Below, piece after piece: positions 1-5,161 of a stretch of DNA of 6,530 nucleotides. Under the pieces are notes generated by a model that had not been told where the DNA came from, made no database searches, and saw only the letters and a program-made list of their open reading frames with translations. Every line of letters begins with the position of its first letter. Position 1 is the stretch's first letter. The position numbers and the translations under genes are program-made. The DNA is taken from contig JBAQRB010000317.1 in assembly GCA_049295655.1 (NCBI GenBank), forward strand, positions 1 to 6,530. Reading direction: 5' to 3'. The DNA comes from CAJBIL01 sp049295655 (GTDB taxonomy: Bacteria; Pseudomonadota; Gammaproteobacteria; Burkholderiales; Rhodocyclaceae).

Positions 1-380
1 TCGCCAACCGGAGCGCCGACAAGGCGCACGCGCTGGCCACCCATTTTTCCGCACTCGGCCCGGTCGTCGGCGGCAGCTACGCCGACCTTGCCAAACTCGC
101 CGGCCGTCCCTTCGACCTGGTCATCAACGCCACCTCGGCCAGCCTCGGCGGCGAGCTGCCGCCGCTGCCGGCCGGCGTTTTCGCCAGCGGCAGCCTGGCC
201 TACGACATGATGTACGGCAAGAACGAAACGCCCTTCCTCGCCTTCGCGCGCAGCCAGGGCGCAGCGCGACTCGCCGACGGCCTCGGCATGCTCGTCGAGC
301 AGGCCGCCGAGGCCTTCTTCGTCTGGCGCGGCGTCCGCCCCGACGGCGCGCCGGTCATGACGCTGTTGCGCACGCTTTGA
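1..380 (+). CDS. aroE: Shikimate 5-dehydrogenase, C-terminal part (5' end outside window)
   Basis: AroE reduces 3-dehydroshikimate to shikimate with NADPH in the cytosolic shikimate pathway. The frame opens at base 3 and runs 125 codons to TGA at 378-380, about the last 45% of a usual ~270-280-aa protein. The fragment begins with ANRS, the end of the NADP-phosphate-binding N-R-T/S motif that follows the second Rossmann strand. INATSAS (residues 42-48 of the fragment) is the conserved N-A-T-S loop. AYDMMYGKNETPFL is the family's Y-D-x-x-Y-x-P/T-x-T signature. DGLGMLVEQAAEAFFVW is the C-terminal helix carrying the conserved Gln that contacts shikimate. The stop touches the start region of mtgA, so the two genes are probably co-transcribed. 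Nothing in the visible part looks degenerate. Confidence 0.95.
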   Translation, partial: ANRSADKAHALATHFSALGPVVGGSYADLAKLAGRPFDLVINATSASLGGELPPLPAGVFASGSLAYDMMYGKNETPFLAFARSQGAARLADGLGMLVEQAAEAFFVWRGVRPDGAPVMTLLRTL

Positions 381-394
381 CGGCCGTCCCGGCC

Positions 395-1090
395 ATGCAG
401 CGGCTCGGACGCTGGCTCAAACGCGCGACGCTGGGCCTGATCGCTTTCCTGCTGCTCTACCAGTTCTGGCTGTTCGGCTGGGTGCTGTGGTGGAACTGGG
501 TCAATCCCGATACCACGCGCTTCATGGAAATCCGCCTCGGCGAACTGCAGGCCAAGGACCCGCAGGCGCAGCTCAAGAAGCAATGGGTCGGCTACGAAAA
601 GATCTCGCCGCACCTGAAGCGCGCCATCGTCGCTTCGGAAGACGCGAAATTCGTCGACCACGAAGGCTTCGACTGGGAAGGCATCCAGAAAGCCATCGAG
701 AAGAACCAGAAGAAGGGCCGCGTCGTCGCCGGCGGATCGACGATCTCGCAGCAACTCGCCAAGAACCTTTTCCTGAGCCCGTCGAAAACGCCGTGGCGCA
801 AGGCCGAAGAAGCGCTGATCACGCTGATGCTCGAAGCCGTCTGGAGCAAGCAGCGCATCCTCGAGGTCTATCTCAACGTCATCGAATGGGGCAACGGCGT
901 GTTCGGCGCCGAAGCCGCGGCGCGCCATTATTACGGCAGCGCAGCAAGCCAGCTGAGTCCCGAGCAGGCGGCGCGGCTGGCCGGCATGGTGCCCAACCCG
1001 CGCTTCTACGACCGCAACCGCGGCGCGCCGGGTCTCGCCCGCAAAGCCGGCGTCATCCTCGCCCGCATGCCGTCGGCCGAACTGCCCTGA
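395..1090 (+). CDS. mtgA: Monofunctional biosynthetic peptidoglycan glycosyltransferase (GT51)
   Basis: MtgA polymerises lipid II into glycan strands at the periplasmic face of the inner membrane and has no transpeptidase domain. From the ATG at 395 it is 231 aa, close to the ~240 aa usual for the family. A single membrane anchor spans about residues 12-32 (LGLIAFLLLYQFWLFGWVLWW). The GT51 motifs follow in order: EDAKFVDHEGFDW (82-94, catalytic Glu82), GGSTISQQLAKNLF (113-126), RKAEE (135-139, second catalytic Glu139) and ILEVYLNVIEWGNGVFGAEAAARHYY (155-180). All key residues are present. A TTG at 377, overlapping the aroE stop as TTGA, would add six residues. Neither start has a convincing Shine-Dalgarno, so tight coupling to aroE translation is plausible. 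ATG is preferred because the anchor then has a normal short basic N-terminus. Confidence 0.94.
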   Translation: MQRLGRWLKRATLGLIAFLLLYQFWLFGWVLWWNWVNPDTTRFMEIRLGELQAKDPQAQLKKQWVGYEKISPHLKRAIVASEDAKFVDHEGFDWEGIQKAIEKNQKKGRVVAGGSTISQQLAKNLFLSPSKTPWRKAEEALITLMLEAVWSKQRILEVYLNVIEWGNGVFGAEAAARHYYGSAASQLSPEQAARLAGMVPNPRFYDRNRGAPGLARKAGVILARMPSAELP

Positions 1091-1150
1091 AATTCTCGCG
1101 CCGTTCCCCGGAAACCCGCAGCGATTGTCCGTCCCGCGTCAGTTGGCCGG

Positions 1151-1159
1151 TGCTAGAAT
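1151..1159 (+). promoter_or_regulatory. Candidate extended -10 promoter for the CorA-family gene
   Basis: TGCTAGAAT at 1151-1159 matches an extended -10 element (TG-n-TAGAAT, 5 of 6 to TATAAT). It sits in the 143-bp gap between mtgA and the transporter gene, 75 bp before its ATG. A TTGTCC at 1125-1130 resembles a -35 box, but its 23-bp spacing is too long, so the extended -10 would have to carry recognition. This suggests the transporter is transcribed separately from aroE-mtgA. Confidence 0.4.
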
Positions 1160-1233
1160 GCGGGGCCTCTTTCCGCACTGCACCACGCCGACCGGATTCC
1201 GCGAAGCCCCCGACAGACAAGCGAGCCTGAACG

Positions 1234-2595
1234 ATGAGCGAAGACATCAAGCTGACCGACGCCGAAATTCTGCTCGGCCGCCTTGCCGAGGTACGCTCGC
1301 TGCTCGCCCGCCAAAAGCTGATCGAGGACCTGGTGCATCGCCAGGAAATGCCGCGCCAGGAGCTCGTCGAGGAACTGGTCCATAAGCAGCGCCTGAACGA
1401 ACTGCGCCACAAGCTCGAACGCATGCTGCCGGCCGAAGTCGCCTACATTCTTGCCGCACTGCCGCCCGACGAGCGCCTGCTGGCCTGGAACGAGGTCAAG
1501 GAAGAACGCGGCGAGCGGATTCTCGAAATCCTGTCCGACGAAGTGCGCCAGGAGCTGATCGGCGACGGCCACCACCGCAACGAAAAAACCACCGTCAACG
1601 CCTTCGAACTGCGCAACGGGCGACTGAGCCAGACCGTCGTCGAAGGCCCGGACGACCTGAAGAACCTCAAGCCGATCTGGGTCGACCTGGTCGCGCCGAC
1701 CCCCGAGATCCGCAACTGGGTCGGCAGCTTCTTCGACGTCCAGCTGCCCGACCCCGGCAGCCTGACCGACCTCGAGGCCAGCGCCCGCTTCTATGTCGAG
1801 GACAACGGCGAGATCCACCTGCACTCGGACTTCCTGCTCGACCTGCAGACCGAGTCGCGCAACGTCGCGGTCGCCTTCATCCTGCACAACGACGTCCTCT
1901 TCTCGGTGCGTGCCGAAGAGCTCCCGTCCTTCCGCCTGCAGCGCCTGCGCGCGCGGACCCAGCCCGGCTACGTGACCGACGGCACCGACGTGCTGCTCGA
2001 CCTCTACGCGGCCGACGGCGAATACTCGGCCGATGCGCTCGAAGACGTCTATGCCGACCTCGAAGTCGCCGGCAAGAAGGTGCTCAACCCGCGCCTCCCC
2101 GACGACGAAGCGGCGCTGATCCTCTCGGAAATCGCCCGCGGCGAGGACCTGAACGGCCGCATCCGGCGCAACGTTCTCGACAACCGCCGCGCGCTGTCGT
2201 TTCTCATGCGCGGCAAGTTCCTGACCGCCGACCAGCAGGAAGATGCGCGGCAGATCCTGCGCGACATCGAATCGCTCGACGGCCACACCTCGTTCCTGTT
2301 CGGCAAGATCAACTTCCTGATGGACGCCACGGTCGGCTTCATCAACATCAACCAGAACCAGCGCGTCTCGAAACTGACGACGATCAGCGTCATCTTCATG
2401 CCGATCAACATCCTCGCCGGGATCGGCGGCATGTCGGAGTTCTCGATGATGACGCAGGGCGTCTCCTGGCCCGTCGCCTACGGCGTGTTCACCGCCGGCA
2501 TGATGGCCGTCGGCTGGACCACCTACCTCGCCCTACGCCACTTCGAGCGCCAGGGCGCGCGCAAGCGGATCGAAAAAAGCGGGCTGCCGAAGTAG
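1234..2595 (+). CDS. CorA-family divalent cation transporter with MgtE-N-like N-terminal domain and GMS in place of GMN
   Basis: This is a likely inner-membrane divalent metal channel or transporter, working as a pentamer in the known family. The 453-aa product is well above the ~316 aa of classical CorA. Residues about 8-113 form a charged helical region. LRHKLERMLPAEVAYILAALPPDERLLAWNEV (57-88) resembles the MgtE N-terminal repeat domain, a cytosolic Mg2+-sensing module. The CorA alpha/beta domain starts near 121 (VNAFELRNG, then IWVDLVAP). The long stalk helix ends in LMDATVGFININQNQRVSKLTTISVIFMPINILAGIGGMSEF (362-403). TM1 is about 380-398 and TM2 about 413-434, followed by a basic tail (RHFERQGARKRIEK). 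The Y/F-G-M-N pore motif reads G-G-M-S (398-401), so Asn is replaced by Ser. Transport of Mg2+ is therefore not certain, and no symbol is assigned. The ATG at 1234 has only a weak Shine-Dalgarno (GCGAG). The fold assignment is firm; the substrate is open. Confidence 0.88.
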   Translation: MSEDIKLTDAEILLGRLAEVRSLLARQKLIEDLVHRQEMPRQELVEELVHKQRLNELRHKLERMLPAEVAYILAALPPDERLLAWNEVKEERGERILEILSDEVRQELIGDGHHRNEKTTVNAFELRNGRLSQTVVEGPDDLKNLKPIWVDLVAPTPEIRNWVGSFFDVQLPDPGSLTDLEASARFYVEDNGEIHLHSDFLLDLQTESRNVAVAFILHNDVLFSVRAEELPSFRLQRLRARTQPGYVTDGTDVLLDLYAADGEYSADALEDVYADLEVAGKKVLNPRLPDDEAALILSEIARGEDLNGRIRRNVLDNRRALSFLMRGKFLTADQQEDARQILRDIESLDGHTSFLFGKINFLMDATVGFININQNQRVSKLTTISVIFMPINILAGIGGMSEFSMMTQGVSWPVAYGVFTAGMMAVGWTTYLALRHFERQGARKRIEKSGLPK

Positions 2596-2612
2596 CGCCG
2601 CCGGCCGGCCGC

Positions 2613-2649
2613 TGCCCTGAGAGGCAGCAAATACGCCACTCTCTGGCAT
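2613..2649 (+). repeat. Left direct repeat flanking the TA cassette (37 bp)
   Basis: Pairs with 3367-3404. A 23-bp core (2621-2643, starting GAGGCAGC and ending CCACTCTC) is identical in both copies. Over the full length there are two substitutions (A2620/C3374, T2644/C3398) and one extra G in the right copy. The copies have the same orientation and lie 754 bp apart. The left copy can fold: GAGA at 2619-2622 pairs with TCTC at 2640-2643, and GGC at 2623-2625 pairs with GCC at 2635-2637. It starts 17 bp after the transporter stop. It could be a dispersed extragenic repeat or the boundary of an inserted segment. Confidence 0.85.
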
Positions 2650-2700
2650 CTGACGGATAAGCGCCGCATGACGCTCACTCTCTGACTGGCGCCGACCGCC

Positions 2701-2730
2701 TTGACATGACTGTAGGCCATAACCTACGAT
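2701..2730 (+). promoter_or_regulatory. Promoter and candidate operator of the TA cassette
   Basis: A perfect -35 box TTGACA (2701-2706) is followed after 18 bp by TACGAT (2725-2730, 4 of 6 to TATAAT). The inverted repeat GTAGG-CCATAA-CCTAC (2712-2727) covers the spacer and the start of the -10. That is where a self-repressing HTH antitoxin of this type would be expected to bind. The predicted transcription start falls at about 2736-2738, on the toxin ATG itself, so the first message may be leaderless or nearly so. The elements are visible in the sequence; the regulation is inferred from how such modules normally work. Confidence 0.55.
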
Positions 2731-2736
2731 CAAGGC

Positions 2737-3034
2737 ATGTTTGAAATCATCCAAAGCGACTGTTTCCGGCTCTGGCGGGCCGGATTCAAGGATCGGCAGG
2801 CATTGGCCAGGATCAACGCCCGCATTCGCCGTCTGTCCGAAGGGAAATCCGGGCGACGTCAAGCCCGTTGGCCAGGGAATTTCGGAGCTGCGAATTGATT
2901 ACGGCCCCGGCTACCGGGTGTATTTCAAACGTTGTGGCTTGGTGGTGCTGGTCTTGCTGACGGGGGGCGACAAAAGCACACAGGCTGCCGACATTGCCTT
3001 GGCGATGGATATTGCGAAAAACTGGAAGGCGTAG
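2737..3034 (+). pseudogene. HigB/RelE-type addiction-module toxin (HI1419-like family), split by a frameshift
   Basis: Intact relatives are ~100-aa RelE-superfamily mRNA interferases encoded just upstream of an HTH antitoxin. Frame 1 from ATG 2737 gives a family-type N-terminus (MFEIIQSDCFRLWRAGFKDR, then ARIRRLSEG), but then leaves the family pattern and stops at TGA 2896-2898 after 53 codons. The rest of the toxin is in the next frame from about 2846 to TAG 3032-3034: NPGDVKPVGQGISELRIDYG, then PGYRVYF and GGDKSTQAADI. Dropping one base in GAAGGGAAAT (2839-2848) restores a 98-aa protein matching the family end to end. So this is a single-base insertion in GGGAAA, a sequencing error, or less likely a +1 programmed shift. 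No spaced Shine-Dalgarno precedes the ATG; AAGG ends 1 nt before it. The gene ends 3 bp before the antitoxin ATG, as in an operon. Confidence 0.85.
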
Positions 3035-3037
3035 ATC

Positions 3038-3337
3038 ATGACAGAAAAATTTTCACGCTGGGATGCGGCGGATGACCTGAAAACGGAAGAGGACATCGCC
3101 CTATATTTCGCGGCCTGTACCGAAGAGGATCCGGGCGACGGCAGTCTGATCCGCGCGGCACTCAACGACATTTCGCGCGCACGCGGCATGACCCAACTGG
3201 CCAAGGATACCGGGCTGTCGCGTGACGGACTGTATACCGCGCTCTCCAGCGAAGGCAACCCGAGCTTCGCGACGATTCTCAAGGTAATGCACGCTCTTGG
3301 CCTGAAACTGCATGGCGGGCCAAAGCTGCACGCCTGA
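3038..3337 (+). CDS. Addiction-module antitoxin, HTH DNA-binding (HI1420-like, HigA type)
   Basis: This is a likely antitoxin that binds the neighbouring toxin and represses the shared promoter. The 99-aa product is the family's usual size. The N-terminal part (FSRWDAADDLKTEEDIALYF, residues 5-24) is typical of the toxin-binding arm. A helix-turn-helix lies at about residues 50-90: GMTQLAKDTGLSRDGLYTAL (50-69), then SEGNPSFATILKVMHALGL (71-89). This combination is characteristic of the antidote family found downstream of HI1419-type toxins. A good Shine-Dalgarno, GGAAGG at 3024-3029, sits 8 nt before the ATG and lies inside the end of the toxin gene. Unlike the toxin, this frame is intact, so the antitoxin may persist as a solitary regulator or may neutralise related toxins elsewhere. 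Confidence 0.9.
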   Translation: MTEKFSRWDAADDLKTEEDIALYFAACTEEDPGDGSLIRAALNDISRARGMTQLAKDTGLSRDGLYTALSSEGNPSFATILKVMHALGLKLHGGPKLHA

Positions 3338-3366
3338 GCCGGAGGTGCAGGAACACAGCCGTGCGA

Positions 3367-3404
3367 TGCCCTGCGAGGCAGCAAATACGCCACTCTCCGG
3401 GCAT
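3367..3404 (+). repeat. Right direct repeat flanking the TA cassette (38 bp)
   Basis: Near-identical second copy of the repeat at 2613-2649, in the same orientation. The exact 23-bp core is 3375-3397. It starts 30 bp after the antitoxin stop, so the pair closely brackets the promoter, toxin and antitoxin. In this copy the downstream edge merges into the GGGCATGCCC palindrome, which the left copy lacks. Confidence 0.85.
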
Positions 3405-3495
3405 GCCCCGGCAATCTCGCGCGCACTGCATCGTCCGTGACCCGGCACGGTAGGGTGCGACCAGCGGCTCGCCCAACCCGAACCATTTCTCATCT

Positions 3496-3519
3496 ATTTA
3501 TTCCAAACCGAGAATAAAT
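3496..3519. promoter_or_regulatory. AT-rich inverted repeat upstream of the lipoprotein gene
   Basis: ATTTATTC (3496-3503) and GAATAAAT (3512-3519) form a perfect 8-bp inverted repeat around an 8-nt centre. It lies about 137 bp before the lipoprotein ATG in a locally AT-rich patch. It could be an operator for a dimeric regulator or a weak transcript-end hairpin for the antitoxin. There is no direct evidence for either role. Confidence 0.3.
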
Positions 3520-3655
3520 TTCCGGCAGCCTGTATCATCTCATGCGCATTTTTATGCAATTCGATGAACGCGCTCGCCGGAAACAGAAACATATTCCAGC
3601 CGGCATTTGAAGATCAATTGGCGGATTGACGCCTCCCCAGCCTGCAGCCCCCTCC

Positions 3656-5077
3656 ATGACCTCCTACGAATCCAGAACCACGGCCGGGCACGGCCTTTTC
3701 GCCTGGCTTGACCCATTGCGCCTGGCCGCCATTTCCGCAGCCCTTCTCCTGGTCACCGGCTGTGCGACACCGGTCTATACGGTCGATGACGGAAGCCCGG
3801 TCGACGAGCAGCTGTTGAGCGAGATACGCCTGTTTGGCAAGGGACACGAAGCGCTGCGGCCGAGCATCGTCAAGACGGCGCTGCTGGCGGACAAGGATTG
3901 CGATACGCAGTGGGAACTCCCGTTTGCCGTGGCCAGTTCCTACGACCTGCCGAAGGAAAAAAAGATCGCCTGGGTGCGTGGACTGGCAGTAGACGAGCGC
4001 CTGTCGGTGATTGCCGCAACCAACAGCTGCGGCCTGGCGGTGGGCGACAAGATCGAGGAACTCAACGGCTACAAGCGGGAGAACACGGAGAAAATGCACG
4101 AGGAGCTGACGGATCTGCGCGATAGCGGCGATCCGTTCGACGTGAAGCTGGCCGGCGGAAGGACGGTCAGGATCAGCCCCGTCAAAGTCTGCCGCGGCCA
4201 TGTCGAGATCACGCCGCCGGAAAGCGACGTCGGGCAGGAATACCACTGGCTGAAGTCCATGCACCCCCTCTCAGTCTTTACGCAGACGCTGACCCCGGAC
4301 GAAGCGCTATGGGTCGTGCTGTGGACGCAGGGATTGTCGGAAGAAGCCGGCGCACGGATGAAGCTCTACCACTACGGGCTGAAATTCACGAAAGCCGCGA
4401 TCAAGGTTGCCAGCGTCGCGAGCAGCGTCGGCGCGCTGGCCAGCGCGGCCAATACGGTGGCCGCCAGCACGGCGACCGCGGCGGGGAACGTGGCCGCGCA
4501 GGCCGCGGCGCAGGCAGCGGCCAAGGCACTCGCCCAGCAGGTTGCCGACAGCATGCGCCGGAAAATGATCGAGTCGGCGCAAACCCTGCTCAAGCAACAG
4601 GCGCAGGAAGTCGCCATCGATTCGATCAAGGCCTCGGCGATTTTCAAGAACAGCCTGAGCGGCATTTCATGGGTCGCGGGAACCGGGTTTTACATGGCGG
4701 ACCAGTGGGCCTTCGACCGGATGGCGGCATTGGGCGCCGATCCGGTCGCCGCCTTCACGCTGCATTACAAGCTTGCTTCCAATGCCTTTGCGCAAAACGC
4801 TTTCGTATTCGACGAGGAAAGGCTCCAGTTGATCGGCGAGATCGCCCAGAAGAAAGAGATGGGCGACAAGATGGCGCTGGCGCTGAGTGGCGAGGACCCC
4901 AATGCGCCGGCCGCCAGCCGGCCGGTCGCTGAGAACAGCCAGCTCGAAATGCGTTCGCTGGAGGATGCGTCGGCGGCCCCGACAACGACATCAGATGAAG
5001 GCGGCAGGATGCCGATCATGGCCAGACAGGAAGCTGCCGCCCCCGCCGGAGAAGCGATCGCGCCAACGCAGGATTGA
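3656..5077 (+). CDS. Lipoprotein resembling a PDZ-containing M48 metallopeptidase without its zinc site
   Basis: No family is recognised outright. From ATG 3656 the product is 473 aa. A signal segment (residues 22-35, RLAAISAALLLVTG) ends in lipobox VTGC with Cys36, so it is probably a lipid-anchored envelope protein. Residues about 104-176 look PDZ-like (NSCGLAVGDKIEELNGYK, then GGRTVRISPVKVC). What follows lines up by eye with M48 peptidases: TPDEALWVVLWTQGLSEE (213-230) falls where D-E-L-A-x-V-x-A-H-E-L-A-H is expected. MADQWAFDRMAALGADPVAA (347-366) matches E-A-D-x-x-x-x-x-x-M-A-x-A-G-x-D-P. DEERLQLIGEIAQKKEMG (386-403) matches the C-terminal H-P-x-x-x-E-R-L region. HExxH is replaced by WTQGL (223-227) and the third ligand Glu by Met347, so catalysis is not expected. 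Residues ~250-300 are an Ala-rich helix. The last ~65 residues are Pro/Ala/Thr-rich. TTG 3626 is an alternative start (10 residues longer); neither has a clear Shine-Dalgarno. Confidence 0.8.
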   Translation: MTSYESRTTAGHGLFAWLDPLRLAAISAALLLVTGCATPVYTVDDGSPVDEQLLSEIRLFGKGHEALRPSIVKTALLADKDCDTQWELPFAVASSYDLPKEKKIAWVRGLAVDERLSVIAATNSCGLAVGDKIEELNGYKRENTEKMHEELTDLRDSGDPFDVKLAGGRTVRISPVKVCRGHVEITPPESDVGQEYHWLKSMHPLSVFTQTLTPDEALWVVLWTQGLSEEAGARMKLYHYGLKFTKAAIKVASVASSVGALASAANTVAASTATAAGNVAAQAAAQAAAKALAQQVADSMRRKMIESAQTLLKQQAQEVAIDSIKASAIFKNSLSGISWVAGTGFYMADQWAFDRMAALGADPVAAFTLHYKLASNAFAQNAFVFDEERLQLIGEIAQKKEMGDKMALALSGEDPNAPAASRPVAENSQLEMRSLEDASAAPTTTSDEGGRMPIMARQEAAAPAGEAIAPTQD

Positions 5078-5130
5078 CGGCGCGCGCCGGCGCTTTGCCC
5101 CGGCAGGCAGCGAAAATCGGCAAAGGTGCT

Positions 5131-5149
5131 TGCGGAGCAGCGCTCCGCA
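5131..5149. terminator. Hairpin between convergent lipoprotein and hemL genes
   Basis: TGCGGAGC (5131-5138), loop AGC, GCTCCGCA (5142-5149) is a perfect 8-bp GC-rich stem. It lies in the 84-bp gap between two genes that point towards each other. No T-run follows on either strand, so it is at best a bidirectional transcript-end structure or a Rho-dependent end with a protective stem. Confidence 0.4.
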
Positions 5150-5161
5150 GCCCCGAGCGTC

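Larger units (their letters stand above)
3338..3655. other. 318-bp non-coding stretch between antitoxin and lipoprotein genes
   Basis: No believable gene was found on either strand. The left part holds the right direct repeat (3367-3404). The repeat runs into the palindrome GGGCATGCCC (3399-3408), a possible weak hairpin with no T-run. The right part, about 3481-3620, is much more AT-rich than the surrounding genes. It contains an 8-bp inverted repeat (3496-3519) and the palindrome ATGCGCAT (3542-3549). The lipoprotein promoter probably lies in this AT-rich part, but no good -35/-10 pair can be assigned. Confidence 0.6.

Noticed and set aside
1153..2286. Long 377-aa open frame on the - strand opposite the transporter gene
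   Set aside because: It is the GC-rich mirror of the CorA-family gene; its composition is that of an antisense shadow (runs of V, A, Q, D, R) and it has no recognisable domain.
2600..2609. GCCGGCCGGC palindrome after the transporter stop, considered as a terminator
   Set aside because: It is a short self-complementary GC run with no loop and no T-run; such palindromes are expected by chance at this GC content.
2613..3404. The two direct repeats considered as a CRISPR remnant or integron attC sites
   Set aside because: There are only two copies 754 bp apart with genes between them, no regular spacers, and no GTTRRRY-type integron core was seen at the edges.
3614..4264. 216-aa open frame on the - strand opposite the lipoprotein
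   Set aside because: The + strand frame has a signal peptide, lipobox and M48-like blocks; the opposite frame shows nothing recognisable.
3716..5077. TTG at 3716 as the lipoprotein start (would give a very short signal peptide MRLAAISAALLLVTGC)
   Set aside because: It makes an attractive signal peptide but has no Shine-Dalgarno and is a rare start codon; the upstream ATG at 3656 in the same frame is simpler.
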